Assembly: GCA_022457155.1 (NCBI GenBank)
Contig: JAJGOT010000049.1
Coordinates: 472,001 to 536,000 of the forward strand
Source of the DNA: Cladopsammia gracilis
Taxonomy: Eukaryota > Cnidaria > Anthozoa > Scleractinia > Dendrophylliidae
Reading direction: 5' to 3'
Length of the DNA: 64,000 nt
The translations under genes and the position numbers were made by a program. The notes under the pieces are model-generated. The model did not search any database and was not told the origin of the DNA. It worked only from the letters and a program-made list of their open reading frames with translations. Below, in pieces: positions 1-13,700 of the stretch (positions within the stretch are counted from its first letter, which is position 1; every line of letters starts with the position of its first letter).

Positions 1-3000
1 GCTAAACGGTATCGTCGCTCAAAAACCCAGTCGAGCCACCTTAATGGTGCCTCGAAACCTTAAATGGAGACTTTCTTTTCCTCATTGAATTGTCAAGCTG
101 CATCGGAATCTCGAGGATATGAATAACCAACACAAGTGAAATTTAGCGTATTAAAAAATGCAAGTCAAGTCAGCAACAGTTTGCAAGCCTGGGTGAAGTT
201 GTGTCAATTCTTTTTAAGGTTTTTAAGGCATCACCATCATTTTCAGTTTCTCCACCTAATATGGTGTTTCCTTTCATAGTATCGCATTGAAAACCAGTTC
301 ATAGAAAGTAAAATATTTTTCTCAAGTTATTCCCAACATCAAAATGGCCCAGAAACACTGCAGTGACTCTTGAAAACTATAAGTAATAATAAACCTTTTG
401 CAAGGAAATCAACATAAAATCAACAAAAAACTAATTAAAATCTAAAATTAAGTTAACTTACATGTAACTTTATTCATTTATTCTTTAAACGTCCTTTATT
501 AAAATGAGCCAGAGTTGTGAATTCACACAGAGGCATGCATAGATTGTTCCTGTCAGCCATCTGTGGAAACATTGATGGTAGTCCGGTGCCCCTATTTGTT
601 GATGCAATGATTTACAACTCTAGCATTATAACAGTACTGTAAAAATCTAAGCTACTTTGGATGATTTGTTTATGATGCCTTACAAGTTACACAATACCCG
701 TCTCGAAAGTTAGATAGCTGTATCAAAATAGCTGTCTCCTTCAAAAACCTGCTGAATTTGACACTTAAAAAAACTTAAATTATTTAAATACAAAACTAAT
801 AATTTTAAAACCCTGTGTGAGTGACCATTGCCGTACATCACTGACAGACCACGGAAACTATCCAATTGGATCACAACTGTGTTACTTATAATTCATTTTG
901 TGCAAAATTAATTTGTGCATAACTTATAGTTTATGCATGCAAGTTCAGCCAATGCAAATAATAAATTGAAATCAGAAAAGTTGATATCTGTTGATACACG
1001 ATCACCGCGATTGATATTTGCCAAACTAATGTACGCATATCGCTGTGTAGTACCTCAAAGAGTTGCCAGGAGCTCGAGGTGTGGGAATTATGGGGATCAT
1101 TTCAGAATGTTTATGAGGTGAGGAAATTAGAAATCATGCAAGATTTATTGAAAGGGATAATACTAGTTCAAATTACAATTCTATTTTGATACGTTAATAT
1201 CCTGGATACTCCACAGGAGTTTGACAAAATTATATGTCAATTTGGTCATCGAAAGGCCACAAGTGCAAAATGTTCCTACCGTACCTATTTTAAAAGGTTA
1301 AAGATACATGAACAGAGTACAGATACATGAACAGAGTACAGTAGGAACAGCTTGCACATAGTGTAGATCTGCCTTGAGCTATATCATCCCTTGGCCCCTT
1401 GGCCTTTACCTTATTATGATCTCATGAGCAACAAAGAAAAGCAATTAAATAATGGTGTCATGTTTATGTACTGTTGTTTTCCATGGTAACAGTGGTGGCG
1501 GATGAGACTGGGTGGGAGGATCGCAAGGGTAGTTGTGGGGAGGAGAAAAATTAAGGTCGGGTCGGGTTGTGGGTGGTGTTTCTTTAAGGATAGAAGCAGG
1601 GTGGGGGCTGGAAAACACCTTCTTGACACTTCCATGAGAGAGAAGTCAATACAACCTCGTTCTGATCTTGCATTTTGTTTTGGCAATAATTACGTCGGTA
1701 ATTTCTATTCAGGCTGAATTGTGCATACATAAGGTTTGTGTGTAAAAAACAACAGTTTAATGGAAGTCATGATACACGACTCCGAGGATGTGTACAAGAC
1801 ACAGAAAAAAAATAGGTGGTCTGTGATAGTTCAAGACAGATCGGACATGGCTACTCACAAAGGTTGTCAACAAAACACTTTTTTCTTACAATATGTGCTA
1901 TATATAATGCCGTTGGAGAACAATCAAAGTTAAACTTCTACAAAGTAACACACGAAATTACCGTAAAACAAATCTTTGTGTTGAATTTAAAATGTTAATT
2001 TGAAGTAGGCAGAATAACTATCAAAATCAACCATCCCATCATTAGTTCAGGAACGTCCTTAAATGGGCTATGTCACTATTTTAAATGTTGCTTTAAACTG
2101 CCAAACGTTTTACTTATGTCAGTAGAAATGCAAAACTAATGGTCCATGCAGTTTTGTTCACAATTATTCTACTATTGACGTTTCAGTGTCTAGAGCGGCA
2201 GATGGCATGGAAATGATTCGCAACTTGAATAAAAAGTTCAAGTTTATCGCATTTTGTCTTTGAAAACTTGCTAGACCAATGATTATTTGGTTTATTTTCT
2301 CTTCAAGAATTCACTTCATATCTTCTTCTTAGTGTTTTATAAGCATTTTGGCTTTGTAAGAGAGGTAATTAGTTTCAATTTGGGGCAGTTTTACTAAAAA
2401 ACGACAAAATCCCTGACAGTTTCTTTAAGCTAAAATGTGTTTGTCTTTGCAGTGTAAGTCACCTTGAAGTTTAAGTGAACGTCTTTTCATTTTGAAGTTC
2501 AAAGGCTTGGTTCTCTGATACCACTGTTGATGCACAGCAAGTCAAATTGCGATGGTGAAGTTGAAAATGATCCCTGGGAAACAACGACAGGGTTTGCCCT
2601 TTGCAATCAGACAGGAATTTTTGGCGCGGAGTGATTCTAAAGAAAAACAATCAAGTACAAGTAATGTAAAATTAGCATGCGATCACTGGAATTACCATCA
2701 TCAATGATTGATTTGATTTGTAAAAATCTAATTACAGCTCCAGGCAGCTAGCCTTGGCTGTTGTAGTGGATATGGATATGACTCTGAGATTTGAGGCAAA
2801 CCAATTTCTAATCTTTTCCTTTCTTTTGCTGTAAAACGTGTGAAATGTTTTACTTCAATCATGTAATTTGAAGTGACACAGAAAAGTCAGTTTTTTTAAA
2901 TATGGAAACTAGTGCTGCTTTTGGTATCAAGGCATGCAGAGAGTGGGTCTTTCATCTCTGTAGTCTTTTGTTGTTTTCATGAAGTATTTATTTTCTGGCT

Positions 3001-4690
3001 ACTCTTAAGGTGGCTAACAACAGTTTCTAGTAATTTCCAGACTAAACACTTTGATAGATCGATACTACCACCCTTGATCAGTTAGTGCTATCATAATGGT
3101 ATCAAACAAATGTCCAGTCAAGTTAAAGCCATTGTCATGACGTAACAGGTTGCTATTGTAACAATATAATTTGTGAAAGACCCATACTTTTTATGTTGTG
3201 TTTAGCTTGAAGACCTTATTGCTAAGAAAAACGAGCTCGGTGAATTAAAGTTTTGAAAATTTACGGAGGCTCTGTATCCCTTCCCAAAAACTATAAAACT
3301 TTGCAAAACGTTGTATCTTACTATGCTAAATACAATTCGAAAATAAAAAAAAATGGAGGTCACCAAGCTTGTTGTTTTTGGTTATAAGCACTTCAAGCTT
3401 AAAGTAAGGATGTCTTTAACAGATAATACTGGTCCTATGGTAACCAGTACATCATCAAAGAGACCATAACCTGTTCACCAATGGCTGCAATTTAGTCGAT
3501 ACCAATTTTTGTGGCATCAACTGCTAAAAAATTGTAATATTGATCCATCAAAGAACAGGAGATGGAAAATGCTGAGCTATTGCAAGCCAGGGTTTTTTCC
3601 TTATGATTGCATCATTTCCTTTCTAGTAGTTTCTTCAGAATTAAATTTGGCGCCATGTGATCCATTTAATGATTGTTTTTAATGCTCACAGCTGGTATCG
3701 GCAACACTTTACCAATCGTTAGTAAGGAAAATTGGATGTTGGTGAGCTTTTGTGGAATTAAGAGAGAACTGATTGCTTACCTCATGAACTAGACACCTGT
3801 AGCATAGATTTTCTGTACTTGGAGACTTGTTGGATGCTGTTATGGAGGTAGATCTTGAAATACAGAGTTAGGTGGGAATAGCTTCTTCTGCAAGAGAGGA
3901 AAAGTGAAGTAAATTAGCTCACTTGCTGAAAGATCCACAATGCTGAATTATACTGATAAACAGCTGCTATAACTGACAAGACTAGGAGTGTAACTACTGT
4001 CCACCAGTATTTTGTAAGCATTTCCTATAAATGCACTACTTCCCCTTTTATTAAACCCTTGTAAGGAGAGGTATTGGTTAATTAACAGTCTTTTAAAACC
4101 TTTGAACAAAAAGGACACAATAAGAATCCCTAATCTTCACGTACAAAATCTCAACTGAAGTAGCAGAAGGATTAGCACTATGCTGTGAAGTATGCGAAGA
4201 ACATGTTTGGTTTCGGAACATGGATACCGCAGAAAAGATAATAAAAGACACGAAAGGATGTCAGTTAATACCCTAAGACTGTTCCCCCTCCCCGGGTCCC
4301 TTATCTAGATCTGCCACTGCCCGCCTCCCTATCTTGAAGAAATATAAGGTCCTCGGTCTCGAACATTTTTCACTCCGACCAGCCCGGCCTTATCCCCCCC
4401 GTCAACCCTTTACGATGTGGTCTGGACCCACTGTGACTGGTGGTTTCAATTGTAGCCTATTGGGGCATCATCGGGGTGAAATTTATCTATGATTTTAGTA
4501 ACGTAAAGTGTTCAGGATCTCTCTGGCTACTTGATTTATCGCGGGTTATATTCGAACTTTAAGACGTTTATTTTCTAGAACTGGCGACCTTTATTGGCCT
4601 GCACAGATGGAGAGAGAGCAAATGTAGGGCAAAAAAACGAGGCAGAGATTATCGTACCTAGCTAGCTTGGAAACACATCGAAACACTGAC
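1..4690. other. Gene-free stretch, nothing recognised
   Basis: I see no coding exon, RNA gene or transposon domain in this AT-rich stretch. Open frames are short and lack domain signatures. The only clear structure is a short tandem duplication near 1302-1339. It could be intergenic or part of a long intron or UTR of a gene outside the window. Confidence 0.5.
1302..1339. repeat. 19-bp tandem duplication
   Basis: The unit agatacatgaacagagtac occurs twice head to tail with no mismatch. It is too small to classify. Confidence 0.85.
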
Positions 4691-5120
4691 TTCTGGCAGA
4701 AGTGACAGCTAACAAAGGTCGCACACTAACAGGATAGGTATTGTCATATCATGTGAATCTGGATCTGATCAACAAGGACAAGATATGCACACTTATCGAT
4801 GTAGCCATTCCCTCTGACAAAAACATCTCCACCAAAGTCTCTGAGAAAACATCCAAATATAAAGACCTAGAACTTGAGATAGCAAGAATGTGGCAGACGA
4901 AAACTCAAACCATCCCTGTGGTAGTAGGCGCGCAGGGGATGATCAAGAAAGGCATAGAAAAATAGTCACTAGCATCCCTGGCAACATCAACCTCTGCGAA
5001 ATTCAGAAAACCGCACTACTTGGGACAGCCAACATCTTGCGCAAGACCCTTTCTCTGCAATGCTAAGTAGTGTGGCCTCCACACAGCGCCTCATGGGTGC
5101 CCTAGGTCCATGGTTTGGAC
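4690..5120 (+). pseudogene. LINE-type retrotransposon C-terminal fragment
   Basis: The open frame at 4741-4965 reads through a stretch containing IDVAIPSDKNIS and, later, VVVGAQGMIKKGIEK. After a stop the homology continues through the sense of EIQKTALLGTANILRK to about 5064. This order (a DVAIP motif, a KYKDL helix, then VVVGA and LLGTA..LR) is one I know from the region after the reverse transcriptase in cnidarian non-LTR elements. The reverse transcriptase itself is missing, so this is a 5'-truncated copy. A stop interrupts the frame near 4963. The (AAT)n tract just downstream fits a LINE 3' tail. The clade is not certain. Confidence 0.6.
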
Positions 5121-5161
5121 CCGGCCCCCATGGAGAACACATAATTATATAGAGAACACAT

Positions 5162-5162
5162 G

Positions 5163-5204
<42 letters not shown>

Positions 5205-5226
5205 TTATTATTATTATTATTATTAA
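5162..5226. repeat. (AAT)n microsatellite
   Basis: Simple trinucleotide run, switching to ATT on the right half. It sits at the 3' end of the LINE fragment and may be its tail. Confidence 0.9.
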
Positions 5227-5253
5227 GGTGGCGACACATTAGACATTATCATA

Positions 5254-5488
5254 CCCGTGCTCCGGTTTGTCTCCTGTTTTAGAACTTTGAACATTTTGCA
5301 TATTTTAGCGTAAATTTGTTTAGTTTATTATATATATACATATTTTAATTCTACTTTTTATTGTATATAACCCGTGCTCCGGTTTGTCTCTTGTTTTAGA
5401 ACTTTGAACATTTTGCATATTTTAGCGTAAATTTGTTTAGTTTATTATTATATATACATATTTTAATTTTATTTTTTATTGTATATAT
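5254..5488. repeat. Two tandem ~117-bp units
   Basis: A unit beginning cccgtgctccggtttgtct and ending in a tatata stretch is repeated head to tail (starts at 5254 and 5371) with few differences. An (AAT)-rich run follows at about 5550-5603. No coding potential. Confidence 0.85.
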
Positions 5489-5603
5489 TTTTTTTTTTAT
5501 GCGCCCTGTGTTCCTTTTAACTGTATAGCATACAGATAGTTTTTACTGCTAATAATAATATTAATAATAATAATAAAAATAATAATAATAAAAATAATAA
5601 TAA

Positions 5604-7176
5604 CGGACATGATAATATAATAACGGACACTTTCTAGATGAAAATACTCAAATGCGCTTTACAACACTGTTCCGGGGACTCCGTTTGCCAGACTGCTAAA
5701 TGCAGTTTACAAGTAATGTCGAATGTGACACAGGTGCCCCCATAACTTAAACAAAGCATACCACAGACACCGGGGACTACGTTCCTTACTCTTTGCGAAG
5801 AGTGCTCTAGGATCTTTAACGTCCCCAACAGGAAGGACAACTGACAAATGTAGGAGACAAGGCCAACGGTTTAACGTCACCGCCCAATGTCTTCCGTCTA
5901 CTTCTTTAGCGATTCTTAAGACTCTAAAGAAATAATTCTGCTGAATAACAATGCTTGCTGGTCTTAAGTCACAAGATATTTGATCACAAATCGGTCTGGA
6001 GTTAAAACGACAAGTCATAGTGGGAAGGATATTCCAGTTAAACATTCGAATGAAGCTTTGTTCTCAGATGTTCGGTATCCAAACTGCTCGACAAATCAAA
6101 GATCAAGAACAAAAATTCCTGTGTGTTACGCAGGTGGCATCTTTGTTAACTGGATAAATTACCTGTCATCCCTTTCCGATGCCAATAATCGAGTAAGCTT
6201 TTCTATTCCCAACATCTTGATTTTAAACCTGAAGTGAAGGGAACACGAAATTACATTTTACAAAATACCAGAAAAGAAAGAACGCCGCTTAAGATGGATC
6301 AATGGCCAACGCGTTTCATGTATTACCCGGAAACTAAGAAGTTATAAACTCAATGTGATCTAAAGTATCTAAGGTATATGACTTAAGAAATGTTTGGGAT
6401 CAAGAAGCCCCATAATATAGGGAAGGAGGAAAAAGGAGGGTGTCTAACACACTTCAAACTGAGTCGTCTCCTCTAGGGTGGTAGACGAATCCACTCAAGA
6501 CCTGACTTTCCCTTAAGTCGATTCGACTCAGTACGGGTGTATTGGACATGCTTGGTGAGTCATGGCAGAACTGACGGAAAGTTTTAACCTTAAAATAATG
6601 AAAAATGCGCCTACAACATTCTTGTTCAACAGCAAGCCAAATAAATGAAAATAAAAGCAAATTGTACTTTAGTTGAAACGAATCTTCAATTATTCATTAC
6701 CTGCTTTTGTCTAAGTCAAATTCGTGGAAACATTAGAATAACCAATTTATTGTACAATACACATCGTTGACCTAAATGAAATAGGCGTGATTAAGTGATG
6801 TAAGTTGTTTTAATTTTATTTTAATTTTATATTTTAGCCTTTTCTATCAATGCTAGTGCATGGATTGTCACCTAATGCCATGCAATGCCTGTTATGTTAT
6901 TAGCCATTCACTGAAGGGTTTTTCTCGAGATACGCGGACGGCCCATGAAATGATTAATTTTATTTTATTACAAAAGAGAGAGGTATTACAAAAGTTCCTT
7001 ATAGTCAAAATACTCAGCGCGTTCCGCTTATCATTTGGCAATGACTTTCATTAATCGGGAACGGATTGCATTATTGAAATAAAAAATCAGGTCAGCCTCA
7101 TTCGAAATAACGAATGCTGATTGGTTTGTTATTGACATCAGGCGAAAATGGAACAAATTCAGCCATGTTCAGTGAA
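5604..7176. other. Gene-free stretch upstream of the secreted-protein gene
   Basis: Short open frames on both strands (for example 5707-6045 and 5980-6237) have no recognisable domain and mostly overlap each other as opposite-strand shadows. I see no tRNA or transposon signature. Part of it may be distal promoter of the gene at 7338. Confidence 0.4.
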
Positions 7177-7236
7177 GTATTTAAAAGACAAAACAGAATT
7201 CTTTGTTACTGGCCAACACCTGCGCTAGTGTCAGGG

Positions 7237-7243
7237 ATTATAA
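7237..7243 (+). promoter_or_regulatory. Possible TATA box of the secreted-protein gene
   Basis: The sequence tataaat lies about 100 bases before the start codon at 7338, which allows a short 5' UTR. A second TATA-like stretch (tatttaaaag) is at about 7178. The transcription start is unknown, so this is a positional guess. Confidence 0.3.
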
Positions 7244-7337
7244 ATTCATTACCTTATCAAAACTGACAAAGGAGCTGACGTATAAGTTCTATAAACTCTA
7301 AAACAGTCAATCTATTTTTTTTGACTCTCCTGCGAAA

Positions 7338-7469
7338 ATGAAGATCCTTTGGCTGTTTTGGTTGTTGTTGAGTTTTTTTGCTTTAAGATCTGAATCGCAT
7401 CCAAGGCACGGTAAAGGCCGCAAGCACATCGCCTCTTTGCCATCCAATTCTACCGTACACGATACACAG
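7338..7469 (+). CDS. Exon 1: start codon and signal peptide
   Basis: The ATG lies in the context gcgaaaATGaag. It opens 44 codons: a hydrophobic leader of about 20 residues, then a basic, Ser/His-rich linker ending in V-H-D-T-Q. The exon ends at the donor gtattc in phase 0. Leader and linker are typical of a secreted precursor, with cleavage probably soon after the Ala/Leu/Arg at residues 15-17 or after Ser-18. Confidence 0.75.
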
Positions 7470-10400
7470 GTATTCTTTCTCACGCATGTTACATTTTAAA
7501 TAATTTTCGTTTCGGTACTCATTCCAACCCCTATCTAATGTCATTCCTATCTTTATTTCTTGTTATTGTCACTAACAAGGGAATAGAAACAATTATTTGT
7601 CTCAGTGACCGGCTTTCCAATCAATTCTGTTTAGATAATTTAATTATAAACGCGTACGACTACCTTAAAAACTCTAATATCCTTCTATATAAGAGGTTTT
7701 TGATATTAGTTCCTCTCTTAGAGGCTACTCTAAACTTTATTTATAACCAGATTAAAATTGGTAAAATAAAAAAAAAAAAAACAGCAAACACTTACACAGT
7801 GTACTTCACCGTTAAGATTTCCAAGTAACACAATGAAATGGAATAACCTGTTAAAAGCAACTTTAACCAACACATCAAACACACCAGGACATGAATCGAC
7901 GCTCAGTATTATTAAGTATAGAGTAAAAATGTTGAAAAATGTCGAATTAATAATTGTACGCCAACGTTTGAGATACACTTTCTAAAACTAAAACCTTTAA
8001 TTCCTTTCTTTCTTCTACTAGGTATTTAATATTAGTTCCTTTCTTACAGGTTACTCCAAACATTATTTGTAACCAGAATAACTGAGATTAGTAAAATAAA
8101 TATAAAATAAAATTCAAAAGATGATCGAACCTGAATTATGTATTTTTATGTGTGAGAGGGAGAGAACAAACTGCATGGCAAGCCTGAGAAACATTATTCT
8201 GCAAGACTCAAATTGCACTGAAAACTGAAAATCTGTTAAGATAAGGATCTTCATTAAATTTTAGTTCATTCTTTGGAGGCAGCTAAAATTTACTTGTTAC
8301 CCTATAATTCTTAGTCGCCGATACGCAGCCGTTTTCGGTTGCTTGACGACCCAAATAATGGCTGCATAGCAGCCTAGATAAATATCGGCTAAACTCCAAA
8401 ATAAGATATAAAACATGGTTCCGGTTTACGACTTAATTGTTTTACTAATAGCACTATTGCTTTTTCCGCAGGTGGGACAAAAGCGGGTATTTGGGGTGAT
8501 TTTGGCTGCATTCACCGCCTTTAACAACATCGCTGACTTCATGGGAAGATGTAACAATGTCGTTGGTTGGTTTGACAACATTAACAGATTTATGGGCTCA
8601 GGCGGAACACAGGGAGAAAGTCAAGTCAGTTCACAACTCCTCGACACCATTAAAAAAGATATCGAGAGCCTGGCCACTAACGTTGAAGGTCAGTTGCTCT
8701 ATCACTTCTAAGAGTAACCAGAATTAAAAACCAAGAAAAGAAATTCATTTTGTAAAATAATTAAATCCAACAACTGTTGAAAAGGTCTCATCAAAATTCT
8801 TCCACTGAAGTAAAAGTTAGATTCACAGCCGGACACGACTCAAGTATAAAATAGTGTGAGAGGGTAAAACGCCGATAAACTTGTTTAAAATGTTTTTATT
8901 GCAGCATGCTTTCGGTGGAAACGACCTTTCATTGTGTTTGATATATTACTTTTAACAATTATTGGATGAGGTTGAGCATGATTGCGATAATTATCAAGGC
9001 CAAAGTTTGTGTTATCTGCCGACGCCGAAGGCTGAGGCGGATAACACAAACTGAGGCCTTGATAATTATCGCTATCATGTGAAAACCGAATCCAATAATT
9101 GTTTTATTATGCATATTTCTGAGCTGCACTTGTAAAGACAAGAGCGCGCACTTCTGCATGCATAAAACTATTGTCTGTAGGTATGACTTCACTTCTACAT
9201 ATATAAAATTCATTGTCTGTAGGTATGACGTAACAGAAACAGCAAGCAATAATTAGCTGCGTGCTTATAGCCAGTCAAAATCGAGCTAGTGACACCAATG
9301 TATAATAATACAAATTGTCGGTTGGCTTTGAGTTGTTATCAAAGTATATTTTGGACACGGTGTTTGTTTTTGAACTGACTTCCGGCTTAACTAGAAGTCC
9401 CACAGAATTCAGGTGACTTAATTATCAACCCTACTAGAATCAGCCCGAGACAGAGCCAGTTTCAAAGCTAAAGAAGGTGGAAGTGTGGACCGGAATAGCC
9501 ATAACTTTAGTTTTATAGTAAATAACATACCCGTAAATGTCGTAAATAGGGAGACAGTCTATAAATCTCTTGGACTCCCGATAGATGAAAACAACCTGGG
9601 ACTTACATGTTGAAGAGATCTCTAAGAAAATATCGGAAGGTCTTGCTGTCTTATTGCGTACCGTTCTCTAAGAAAATATCGGAAGGTCTTGCTGTCTTAT
9701 TGCGTACCGTTCGATTCACGATTAATCATGTATAAAGCATTAATCTTACCTTATTTTGACTTTCAAGCACTTTCTGGGTATATACTTCAAGGTAGTTTTA
9801 ATTTATGCACGTCAAAGAATCCGGCACTTACTTAGGGCTAAAAACTCATTTTAAAATGGTTAGCTATTATTCACTATTATGGATATCACTACCCATAACA
9901 GCAAATAAAAGCTAACCATTTTAAAATGAGTTTTTAGGATCCCTATATGATAGGATCCCTATATGGTGTGTTACAATGAAGTAGATACCACTTTCTGGGG
10001 CTGTATTGGCAAAGGACCATCTGAGAAACTCCAACAGTTACAAAATAGTGCTGCTAGGAATTTGCTAGTCTCCTACGCAGGTCCGGAGGAGCGTTGCGTG
10101 ACGAGACCTAATAACGGCTGCGTATGAGACTAGGAATTTGCTTTCAAATTACGAAACAAGTTCTGGTGAATTATTGGATGAACTAGGTTATAACTAGGAA
10201 AGACTGGAATATAGGAGAACTAGACAATTAGCTATAATTGTGATGAACAAAATTTAAAGCAGTCTTTCTTCATTGTATTTAAAATGATTCTAGCTCAATG
10301 ATAAGTCTTACGTACACTCTTATAACTTTTAAGTTATAAAAGCAAAAAAAAGGTTTAAAAGAAACTCTGAGATAAACGTGCATAGTCCCAGACCAAAATC

Positions 10401-10724
10401 AGAGGCAGCATATGCAGCTTTAACTATGGGGGGACTGTGCTCTGGAATAAACTCCCTGCAAAGGCAATAAACCCGATAAGTCTGAATACCGTTTAATAAA
10501 CTGTTGTAATTCCTATTAGTGTATCTAACTTAAATAAGTCTTTTGGATTATGATTAATTAGATATAAGTAAGTAATTTTAAAATAGTTATTGTTAATTTA
10601 TTGTAATATACTTTGTAGATTGGATTGTGTTTTTATTTTGATAGTATTATACAGTTCACTTGGAAACCATTTTTTCTTATTGATGAATGTGATACCGTAT
10701 TGAAATAAAAATGATGATAATGAA

Positions 10725-10787
<63 letters not shown>

Positions 10788-13700
10788 AGCAAACCCAAAA
10801 AAGCATCAAATTTGTTTTTCCTCTTTGATGACTAACTTATCTGATAGTATTTTTTATTCTGTTTGCAGATGGATTCAAAGATATCCTCGCCGGACAGGAA
10901 TTCTCTGATATCTTGTCCATCCTGGCTGATCACATAAGCATTTTACGGATTATCGATAATCTACAAAGGGAATACTTGGATGCCACCAAGGGCTATAAAG
11001 AAACGGCACCTGCTGATAGAAACCAGAATTTGATGCAATCGAGAAGACAAAAATGGTTTGACGACGTGAGCATGCTAACTTTTTTAACACCAGTTGTGCT
11101 GGCTGTAAACGTAATTGCACGGGAAATATTTTAATAGTAAAGTATAGTGGAATTTTAGAACATTCTTCTTACTCATTCGGTTAGTTGGACACAATCGCTG
11201 TGTTAACACTTTTGAAAGAATTGAAAGAAACATATGAAAAGCTATGCCGCCTTTTTGTATTCTTTATGCTACCTACTACGTACTTGGTAGAAATTTTCAA
11301 TTGATTTCACATACCTTTGCTTGGCTTTTTGTTTTGTAGTCTGAAGGTAACGCAAGTTCACATTTCATGGTATTTTTGTGCATTTCGTTAAAGGGGCACT
11401 GCTCCGGCTGAAATATCGTGTTTTCATGATTATGTCCAGGAGCTTGGTTTCAGCTTATTTTATTATCTTGATATTGGAAGAAACCATCGCCAAAAGTGAT
11501 AGAAGCAAAGAAATATGAACTAAACAGACAAAAAACCGGCTAGAAGAGTGAACATTTCACACGAATGGCAAGTTTGATTTATTGACAGGTGTTCAAAAAA
11601 TCAAATTTCATGATATTGTTACGATAATAGATATGAACTGTAATCCACTTCAGTCCTTGCAATCCTGCATCATCATCAATGTTCCTTTATACCTTTAGGG
11701 GAGAATAGGGCTGCGTGCTCTTCGTGTCCAGGCTACTCTGTCCTCTACAGCTGTGGTTGCTTCTGTCCAGGTTCTTAACCCCCTCTACTTTAGCTCCCTT
11801 TCGACTGTCCTTCGCCATGTCTCACGTGGTCGTCCTCGTTTCCTTTTGTCTTCTGGTACCCCAGTGAGTGCAATGCGTGGGTCTGAATAATGGTCCATTC
11901 TAAGGACATGGCCAAGCCATGTCCATCTCCTCCTTGCCACCTGCTCGCTTATTGCCTCTATACCCGCCCTTTTTCTGATATCTCGTCATTCGCATTGGCC
12001 AGTAGATTTTAAATATCCTCCTTAGGCTCTTGTGTAAGAAGGCAGCCAGCTTCTTCTCATCCGCTTTAGTCATTCTCCAAGTTTCGCACCCATACAACAG
12101 CAGCGAAATGACATTAGACCTGAAGATTTTGATCTTGGTCCTGCTCGTAAATTGACTGTTCTTCAAGATCTTATCCAGCTTGACATATGCTGCTCTTGCT
12201 TTCCCCAATCTTGCCTTCATGTCTTCCTATGTGCCAACTGATTTGTTGATCTTCGCGCCCCAATACACAAAGATTTCTACCTCCTTCTATATCATGTCCA
12301 TCTACCTTTACTTTCTCGTTATTGGTTGTATTAAATCTGAAGGAGTTTAGCCTTGCCGGAGTTGATCATTAACCCAGTTTCTTTGCTGATGGAGCTGAGA
12401 CTATTCACTTTCTGATGAATCTGGTCTCTTTTACTTGAGATAAGTGCAATGTCATCAACATAATCCAAGTAATCTAACTTGGACCCCAGTTTCCATCTGA
12501 TACCAGTGTTGTCACCATGTACTGTTTTTTTCATGATCCAATCGATCACGAGCAAGAACAGAAACTCCGACATGTTTCACTCTTGCTTTACCCCAGATTT
12601 CACATTAAACTAGCCAGTTTGCCTTGAGCCATCAATCAGTGCGCACTGGTTACGTTCATACATAGCTTTGACCATCTTGACAAGCTTAGAAGGGATCCCG
12701 TAATACCCCATGATTTTCCACAAGGTTTTCCCGTGAACACTGTCAGAGGCTTTTTCGTAGTCAACAAAGCATATGTATAAGCAGGAATTCCATTCAATTA
12801 CTTGCTCCACAATGTTCCTAAGAACAAAGATTTGCTCTATCGTACGAGTATATGATGGTTTCGCCAGTTCGTCTTCAGTCTTCCTACATTCACTGATTCC
12901 CAGTATTCCAATGTCATTTCGAGCCATTTCCCTTGTGATTGCGATAATATTAATGTACCCACAGAGTACATTGAGCGTACTTGCAGCATCCTACCTTAAC
13001 CTTAGTCTTTGGGTTAGCCAACGACTTAATCAGACCACATATTTTCTTTCGGTTTTCACCTGTGCTCGCCATGGTTCCATCCACCCAGCTGATAAAATTA
13101 TCATCTGGAGTCTGGCAAGTCGTTGTGCTGCACCTGAGGTAGCTTATAGGCAGCAACATACCAGTAACATAAACCTTAATACGGGTCATGTGAAAACTTT
13201 TGCCAAATCCTCTTGCCATTAATTTTAGGTTGATGAGAGATTCGTCGCCTTGAAGAACGCGCTTATCATTCTTCTTGAGAACATTTGTAACCCAATCCTG
13301 AACACCTATGATTTGTTTGAGGGTTACGCCTGGAAAAAGGAGAACAACGAACGGGAACTTTGGTGGATCTTATGAGCTTCATAGCCAAGATTAGAAAGCT
13401 AGAAGCAAATGGCTATGGTGTATGGCAAAGTCACATTCTCAAGAAATGGGAAGACGACGAGGATAGGCGAACAGTGGAATTGAACAGCGTTCGAACGAAA
13501 ATGGAAAACGTGGCGAGATGCGAAGATCCCGCCATTGCACGAGCTTTTACAAGAATGATCGATCATCAAGGTTTGTACAGTGTAAGGACGACCAAACACA
13601 GAAAAATACAGATTCTCAATTTTTTTTTTTATAAAAATGCCAAAGCACAAATAGGTACTTTTTTTCGAATGGTCACACCTTAGGTTGCGATACAGGTACA

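Larger units (their letters stand above)
9440..10785 (+). mobile_element. CR1/L2-like LINE 3' end in intron 2
   Basis: Decayed reverse-transcriptase C-terminal sequence is readable in pieces on the + strand. There is a K-S-L-G-L-P-I-D-E-N segment near 9550, F-W-G-C-I-G-K-G followed by L-Q-Q-L-Q-N-S-A-A-R-N-L near 10000, then E-L-L-D-E-L-G-Y near 10170, and remnants of the C-terminal region that normally reads as a 'tLWNsLP' block near 10430-10460. Many stops and shifts make it dead. It ends in the long (ATG)n run, a typical LINE 3' microsatellite tail. A 98-bp foldback element is nested inside. Confidence 0.65.

Noticed and set aside
10598..10908. Poly-Met and poly-Ser ORFs
   Set aside because: They translate the (ATG)n microsatellite at a LINE 3' end.
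12773..13222. 149-codon + strand ORF
   Set aside because: It lies antisense to the RTE-like LINE remnant and shows no domain.
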